In this document: positions 57,701-64,000 of the stretch, piece by piece | Layout: each line of letters begins with the position of its first letter | Numbering within the stretch: the first letter of the stretch is position 1 | Made by a program: the position numbers and the translations under genes | The notes under the pieces: model-generated | What the model saw: the letters and a program-made list of their open reading frames with translations, nothing else | Databases searched by the model: none | Told to the model about the DNA's origin: nothing | Assembly: GCA_025201375.1 (NCBI GenBank) | Contig: JAIWZP010000052.1 | Span: 1-64,000, forward strand | DNA from: Gongronella butleri | Taxonomy: Eukaryota; Mucoromycota; Mucoromycetes; Mucorales; Cunninghamellaceae | Reading direction: 5' to 3' | DNA length: 64,000 nucleotides

Positions 57701-58156
57701 GAGCTTTATGCTTTCAATGGAGATGAGATTGGCGCTGAATTCCGCATCAATGTCCTCGCTTTGGCGCGATCGTGGTGGAGGCGTGCCTGGACTGGGTGGA
57801 TCGATGTTTTGCTCGCCATCGGCGGCGTCCTGGGTGTCTTTTGCGTGTTTTTCAGCGTCGTCGGGCTCAGACGCGTCAGCCGAAGTGGGCGGTGCGGCGT
57901 GGCTAGGTATGGGGGACGACGGTTGCTCAAAAAAGAGCTCTGTCTCTTCGTCTTCGTCAGTCGCAGGAGCGGCCGTAGAAACAGGGGCAGGGGCAGCTGC
58001 TGGCGCCGTGGACGTGTGTTTCTTGTCGACGGCGGACTGCAGAGCAGTAATAACGAGACTGAGCTCTTGGCCGTCGTCCAAGTCGCTGTCGTCGTCACTG
58101 ACGTCTACCTCCACGTCTTCAACCGGCTTTGAGGGCTGTTTCTTGCTGTTGGACAT
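54778..58156 (-). CDS. IML2: IML2/TTC39-family protein
   Basis: Eleven exons (58156-57652, 57558-57474, 57413-57367, 57295-57288, 57205-56857, 56781-56682, 56608-56453, 56396-56318, 56248-55470, 55380-55272, 55116-54778) give 851 residues. Yeast Iml2 is a mitochondria-associated protein that helps clear protein inclusions through lipid droplets. A disordered acidic N-terminus (about 1-165) is followed by the helical Iml2/TTC39 domain. Typical blocks are FNNRFMRAKKLFE, LGLGSMAFMKA, RAHVAKAECCLQMAILYL, LILSSLPEKILRVVSAFGW, YPNSAFFLYFAGR and a series of TPR-like helices. The C-terminus has a poly-Asp run and Ala/Glu/Gln-rich tail. Exon 4 is only 8 bases. The intron 55117-55271 holds an internal repeat. 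Confidence 0.9.
55164..55240. repeat. Short tandem repeat inside an IML2 intron
   Basis: Imperfect units of about 11-13 bases based on cttttgacacg (plus strand) occur five to six times. The unit occupies half of the intron 55117-55271. Confidence 0.6.
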
Positions 58157-60746
58157 AGCGAGAGGAAGGGCGATGGGAACCAAAGAATAAAAAAGAAGCA
58201 AAAAAATGAGAAAAAAAAAGTGGGTTTACACAAGTGTCAAGCACCAAATTGGCGGACTTGCAATTTTGGATCAAAAAATAGAAACATTGGGAGCCAATGC
58301 ATCTGACTACAGATCTCACAGGGGGATCGACATTTGCCAAAAGACAACTTTGTTATGGACCATGACCACGAGTAATTCGACGCAACCAATTGCCCCGAGA
58401 AAATCCATTGTTCTTTGTTTCAAGGCATAAATCATCTCGATTTCGTACCTGTCAATAAAAGAATTCCCAGATCTGACGTGGTTCTAGCCATTTTGTCAGC
58501 ATGGCTAGAATTGACACACGCTCCAGGCCAGCCGTGAGCAATTCACATGCCGGAGAGGTCTGCCATGCTGCACACAAACTTTTTTAAAAATTTGCTGTCA
58601 TGACAATGCTGACGAGATCTTTCTTTGTCTATTTATTTTCTTTCTTTTTTTTTTTTTTGTTTTGTGATCTGGCCAACTCTTTTTGGCTTTTCACAGTGCG
58701 TGTTTGTGGGGAAAATAATTGTGCACAGCTGGGGTTGTGGCCCTTTTTGTGGCCCAAAAGTGCCCAAAATGGATACAAGTTCACCTTGGCCGCGGCAACC
58801 AACCTTGCATCTGAGGCTGCGCGGCCATGCCATTGGCCCAATGGGAGCGCACAGACATGAACTGCACGAAGCAGCAGGTTAGCTGGTCTGTAAGCCTTTG
58901 CCGTCGTGTGATTGGCTGCCAAAAGGATCATTCCGCAGGGAAAAAAAACATCCATTTCGTGCTTGGCTCCGTACCGCACTATTATGCAAAAAGAAAAACG
59001 AGGCGCGGGGTGGAGGCTTCCATCATGACGCGTTCCGTAGCTTGGTTTGTGGCACATCGGATCCGATTTTCGATTTTTCGATCATTTTGTTTTTTTTCGT
59101 GTCGTGTCGCATTCTCCGGTGCTTCTTAAATCATGTCCGGCTCGCTATCTGCCTCCGCCAACCCCCGCTCCCCCCCCCCTTGTCCCGGCTGCTGAGCTTG
59201 CAATTCGGCGGCCATGTATTCCGTAGGCGCTAATGAACTCGCTGTACGCCGCCGACCTACCCTGGATGGCATCCCCGCATAACAAAGGAAATCAGTGCAT
59301 CCTTTTCCCTATCATTTGGGGTGTCGTCATCACATCAAAAAAAAGAGAAAACTAGTCTCATGATCCCTGCATACCCACCCAATGGCCGTTTTAATTGCAT
59401 GGCACTCCGCAGTTTACCATGCACATGCACCTGACCCCCCTGTAAACAGTTTGGCAGACGGGAGCGTGTGTCCAGGGCGAAAAAGCCAGCGGTGCAGGAA
59501 GCATGGGTCGATCAAAAAAAAAAACGCAAAAATGGGGGGGGGAGGGGAACCAAGGCACCCCCACCCAGGGAATGGGCGTTTGCGCCGAGAAGACGATGCG
59601 GCAAACCTGGCTGTTGGGACGGCAGCAATGGAGCAAATAATCCCGGGGTGCCTCTCCACCCAATGCAATGGACAGGGTGGCAAAAAAAAAAAAAAAAAGA
59701 GCGATTTGACCAGCAAATTGGGAAATCAGGGTGAAACAATGCCGAGAAAAAGCGAGAGATTTACGCCCTTGTTCGACGACGCGTGCGACTGCGCGGCCAA
59801 ATAATCCATGTTTGGATCGCCACGTGCTTGTGTTTTCGCCACCCCTCCTTGAAAAACATGGAATTTTATCAGATCCATGCATTGGCGGCGCGTGCCGCGC
59901 GTAGCCCACATCTCTTTCCTCCCTGGGGCTTCCCATCACAACAAACAAGGCGTTGCCGCAGCCATTGCTATTTTTTTTCTCAGGTTTCAGGCTCTTTTTT
60001 TATTTGACTCGAACCTGCGCCTTGTTGCGCGGGTTATCGCGGCCGGCGACGATGCCGCAGTAAAACTTCCCTTGACATGGCGCCAAAATAGGCAGGAGGG
60101 TGCCGTAAGCCCCCCCCCCAGAGATAGGTGGAAGCCAGCAGGCCAAGCGTTTTGAGTTTAGGTTCGGCATAGAATTTCCGAGCAATGCGATTGGCTGGAC
60201 AGTCCAATGCTGGCTCAAAACAATGGTCCGCCCATTTGCGTGTGCCACATGAATGGAAGGGAATTGGGGGTGCCGCCCCTACCCATGGGCACACGCCAGA
60301 CCGTGATCATGGGCTGTGGATCCTCTTAAACGGAGTCTGGCAAGGAGGTGTATCGATCCTGCAACTCAATTCACTGCAAAAGCCATAGCAAAATGAACAT
60401 GAGACGAAGCCCGGATCACACAATCCCAAGCATGGTCCCTTTTTTGTTCTTGGAATCCAATGTTCGACCATGGCCTGGGGCAGAAAAACAGGCAATCATT
60501 GGCCCGGAGGCTCAAAGCTCAGCTGTTCGGATAAAATGATCCGAATCCCTTTTTCTCTTCTGTCCTTGTGCTCCCCCAATCTCACCCGGAGATCAGAAAA
60601 TTTTTCAAACAAGGCAATGCACAGCGTTGTCGAAAAATTGAAAAATACGAGTATAAAAAGGAAGGGCATCTGGAATTCTACCCGTTTTTCTCTTCTTTTT
60701 TTTTTCTCCCCCCATTTTTTTTTTAACTTTTTTCATTTATTTTTCC
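58157..60746. other. Long upstream region of the PDR transporter
   Basis: About 2.6 kb with no splice-supported gene. The first part is the IML2 promoter. The middle is of mixed composition with G/C homopolymers (59170, 59526-59536, 60108-60118) and A/T runs. The last 100 bases are the pyrimidine-rich leader of the transporter. Short frames on both strands read through homopolymers and are not supported. Confidence 0.5.
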
Positions 60747-63700
60747 ATGGACGAGAAATCCACAAAGTACGAGGTGGAAATCGATCGCTCCTCTAGTGGC
60801 GGCTCTGCCACCACTGTCAATGGTGTCTTTCATGAACAAAACACCTTTGGCGAACCTCATGCCAATGCTGTCAACGTTGAGGGTAATGAAAAAAAGGAAA
60901 AAATGAGCGCCCTGTAATCCTCATCCCCGGTTTTTGTGCTGTTTTCTTTTTTTTTTTTGTTTTTTTTTGTTTTCGCAAACAGATGCCCTCGAGGAATACC
61001 AGCAGCTGAAAAAGGAGCTTAGTCGTCTCAGCCGTCAGTCGTCGACCCACGCGAGCAAGCTCGAAGAGGGTGAGATCGCAGGCGAGGACTTTGATCTGGA
61101 TACTTTTATGCATTCAATGCGAACTGCGCAGAACGACGCTGGACACACGCTCAAGCACCTCGGTGTTAGCTGGCGCAACTTGACCGTCAAGGTAAAGTGG
61201 CGATTGAGAAAAAAAATCAAGGGTGCAACATGTGTGGCATTGGATCATGGTGCTCATTTTTCCGAATTTTGATGAAAACAGGGCTTTGCCGCCGATGCGC
61301 ACACGATCCCGACCGTGTTTTCGTTCCTTGGTGAGATTTTGCAAGTGTGGAAGTACTTTGGTGTCGGTCTGTCCAAGAGCCGCAAGGATATTTTACGCGA
61401 CATCAATGGTTTCTGCCGCGACGGCGAAATGCTGCTTATTTTGGGCCGTCCTGGCGCTGGGTGCACATCCATGCTCAAGGTCATTGCCAACATGCGCGAA
61501 AGTTTCACCGACATTGATGGTGAAATCTCGTACGGTGGCCTTGACTACAAGGTGTTCCAAAAGCAATACCGTGGCCAAGTTTGCTACAGTGGTGAAGAAG
61601 ACTTGCATTGTAATGTTTAAAGTCCGACATGGGCACGCAATTTCAAAGGCCGATGATGGGCATGAAAACAAAAAAAATTGCCTTCCAGCTAATTTTTTTT
61701 TATTCGACAGATCCTACTTTGACCCTCAAGCAGACGCTGGAATTTGCTTTGCGCTGCAAGACGCCGGGCACGCGTCTTCCCAATGAGACCAAGAAGGAAT
61801 TCGTCAACAAGATCCTCTACATGCTGGGCAATATGCTTGGTTTGACCAAGCAAATGAACACCATGGTTGGAAATGCATTCATCCGCGGCCTGTCTGGTGG
61901 TGAGCGTAAGCGTCTGTCGATTGCCGAGCAGATGACCACTTCCAGCACCATCAATTGCTGGGATTGCTCGACGCGCGGTCTCGATGCGGCATCTGCACTG
62001 GATTATGTGCGTTCTTTGCGCATCATGACCAACATCTTCAACAAGACGACCATTGCCACGCTTTACCAGGCGTCCAACAACATCTACGACTTGTTTGACA
62101 AGGTGATGGTTTTGGACGAGGGTCGCTGCATCTACTTTGGCCCTGGTAACGAGGCCAAGGCCTATTTCGAGAATCTCGGCTTTTATTGCCCTCCCCGCAA
62201 GTCGCTGCCCGATTATCTGACCGGTCTGTGCAACCCCTTGGAGCGCGAGATCAAGCCCGGCTTTGAGGAAACCGCACCGCAGCACGCCACGGACTTTGAG
62301 CGCATGTATCGCGCATCGGACGTGTACAAGCGCATGATGGTCGAATTGGACGAATACGAGGCTCAAATGACAAGTGCCAACCAGGCAAACACCTTCCGCA
62401 CGGCCGTCTCGCAAGAACACCAAAAGCATACCTCCAAACGCTCGCCTTACATTTCCAATTTCTACGAACAAGTCAAGGCTCTCACCATCCGCCAATACCA
62501 TCTGCTCATCAAGGATTACGAGGCCCTCATTTCCCGCTACGGCACCATTCTCATCCAAGGTCTCATCACCGCCTCTTGCTTTTACATGTCGCCCCTCACA
62601 GCCACCGGTGCCTTTTCTCGTGGCGGTGCTCTGTTCTTTGCCGTTCTTTTCAATGCCTTCATCTCTCAATCTGAACTTGTCCGCTTCCTCATGGGCCGCC
62701 CCATCTTGGAAAAGCACAAACATTATGCCATGTATCGCCCATCCGCCTATTACCTTGCTCAGGTCGTCTTGGACGTGCCTTTTGCCATTGCTCAAGGTAA
62801 AAAAAGAAAAAGAAAAAAATATTTCTTGTTGCTAATTCGTTTTTTATTTTTTATTTTTTATTTTTTATTTTTTTTGTTCAGTCTTGCTCTTCCAAATTTG
62901 CACGTACTTCATGATGGGTCTTAATCTCACGGCGGGACGCTTCTTCACCTACACGGTCACGCTGTTCTTCATCAACATGACCATGAATGCGTTTTTCCGC
63001 TTCTTTGGTGCCATCAGCCCGTCGTTCTTTGTCGCTACCCAGGTCACTGGTGTTCTTTTGGTGTCCATTGTCACGTAAGATTCAGCAAAAAGAAAAAAAA
63101 TGGGGCATCTCGTCTCACAATTGCTTGACTTTCTCTTTTTCTATAGTTACACTGGCTATGTGATCCCCTACTCCAAGATGCACCCTTGGCTCTTTTGGAT
63201 TTATTGGATCAATCCTCTGACGTACGCCTACAAGACGCTGTTGATCAACGAAATGAGCGGCCAGGTGTACTCTTGCGAGGGCCTTGGCAATGCTGTTCCG
63301 TATGGTCCTGGTTATGACAATTGGGATTACAAGACCTGTACCATGGTGGGCGGTGTCCCCGGCCAAAACTTCGTCCTGGGCGACGACTACCTCGTCGACT
63401 ACCTCTCATACGAACCCAGCCAAATGTGGGCGCCTGACTTTGTCGCTTTGGTCGGCTTCTTCATTCTTTTCACGTTTTTGACGGCCATGGCCATGGAATT
63501 GGTCAGCTCCAACAAGGGCGGCAATCTCACGCGTCTGTACCTACCTGGCAAGGCCCCTAAGCAACGCACGGAGGCCGAGGAAGACGAGCGTCGCCGCAAG
63601 CAGCAACAAATCACCGATGACATGGACCAGATTGCGACTGGCACCACTTTCTCTTGGCAACACATCAATTACACGGTGCCTTTCAAGGGCAGCCAGCTTC

Positions 63701-63911
63701 AATTGCTCAACGACATTGGCGGCATTGTCAAGCCTGGCCATCTCACCGCGCTCATGGGCTCGTCTGGTGCTGGCAAGACCACCCTTCTCGATGTTCTCGC
63801 CCGCCGCAAGACCATTGGCAAGGTCGAGGGCCGTGTCTACCTCAATAATGAGGCCCTCATGAAGGACTTTGAACGTATCACTGGCTACTGTGAGCAAATG
63901 GATGTCCATCA

Positions 63912-63945
<34 letters not shown>

Positions 63946-64000
63946 AAAAAAAAGCGCATTGCGACTCACCCATCTCCTTTTTTTTCCAAAAAGCCCGCTG
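60747..64000 (+). CDS. PDR-type full-size ABCG transporter, 5' part
   Basis: Exons 60747-60882, 60983-61191, 61282-61609, 61711-62796, 62882-63074, 63147-63912 and 63994 onward give about 908 residues before the window ends. It is a plasma-membrane ATP-driven pump of the Pdr5/Cdr1 family with reverse NBD-TMD order, exporting xenobiotics, sterols or lipids. NBD1 has the PDR-typical degenerate Walker A GRPGAGCTS (about 170-178, Cys in place of Lys), the signature IRGLSGGERKRLSIAE and the Walker B region CWDCSTRGLDAASAL. TMD1 follows with a PDR loop containing cysteines. NBD2 begins with a canonical Walker A MGSSGAGKTT near 852-862 and YCEQMDVHQP. The last intron contains a 29-base A-run. The remainder lies beyond the window. 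Confidence 0.93.

Noticed and set aside
59391..59948. 185-codon minus-strand frame upstream of the ABC transporter
   Set aside because: It translates homopolymers, lacks a leader or motif, and competes with other equally long frames.
60000..60080. tRNA-like B box (GGTTCGAGTC on the minus strand at 60015-60006)
   Set aside because: Bases around it do not form a T-stem and no A box or acceptor stem fits at the right distance.

Overview
The window looks like nuclear DNA of a filamentous or early-diverging fungus. It is gene-dense and has about 24 protein genes, nearly all split by short introns (mostly 50-130 bases) with long T-tracts before the acceptor. A CDC12-type septin, a Zn2Cys6 regulator, a PDR-type ABC transporter, PPG1, PEX14, MEX67, IML2 and a fungal PhoD-like protein all point to Fungi. 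Retention of ARL8, EMC10, a tetraspanin and nucleostemin, plus the intron density and homopolymer tracts, make a Mucoromycota-like lineage plausible. That lineage is inference. No organelle or bacterial segment was seen.

Layout. 1-7 kb: 3' part of a methyltransferase (+), septin (-), a 95-residue protein (-) and nucleostemin GTPase (-). 7-9.1 kb: repeat-rich and gene-free. 9.1-13.4 kb: Zn2Cys6 factor and tetraspanin (both -). 13.4-18.6 kb: a disordered acidic protein and EMC10 (both +), separated by repeats. 18.7-25.8 kb, all minus: a PhoD-like phosphatase, two paralogous small secreted cysteine-rich proteins and a GH5 mannanase. 25.8-28.7 kb: repeats. 28.7-31.3 kb: ARL8 (+) and a single-pass membrane protein (-). 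31.3-36.7 kb: a transposon graveyard with a foldback Tc1/mariner-like element, a nested 240-base element and a probable solo LTR. 36.8-44.9 kb: a coiled-coil membrane protein (+), PEX14 (-), PPG1 (+) and MEX67-like (+). 45-52.6 kb, all minus: PHD-finger protein, PQ-loop transporter, glutamate decarboxylase and MFS transporter. 52.6-54.8 kb: repeats. 54.8-58.2 kb: IML2 (-). 60.7 kb to the end: 5' part of a PDR-type ABC transporter (+).

How the genes relate. Most are housekeeping genes for the cytoskeleton, ribosome assembly, ER membrane insertion, lysosome or vacuole traffic, peroxisome import, mRNA export and mitochondrial or lipid homeostasis, and they do not form one pathway. The secreted-peptide pair next to a mannanase, the decarboxylase next to an MFS transporter and the final PDR pump are the environment-facing genes.

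Most notable: the ten-cysteine peptide pair; 5-base TA->TACAGTA insertions visible by comparing the two arms of the foldback element, which look like Tc1/mariner excision scars; a nested insertion whose empty site survives on the opposite arm; a likely solo LTR; three GC-AG introns; and a MEX67-like gene with no room for its usual C-terminal UBA domain. Exon boundaries were assigned by eye from splice signals and frame continuity. Where a total length is given, the exons sum to an intact reading frame.
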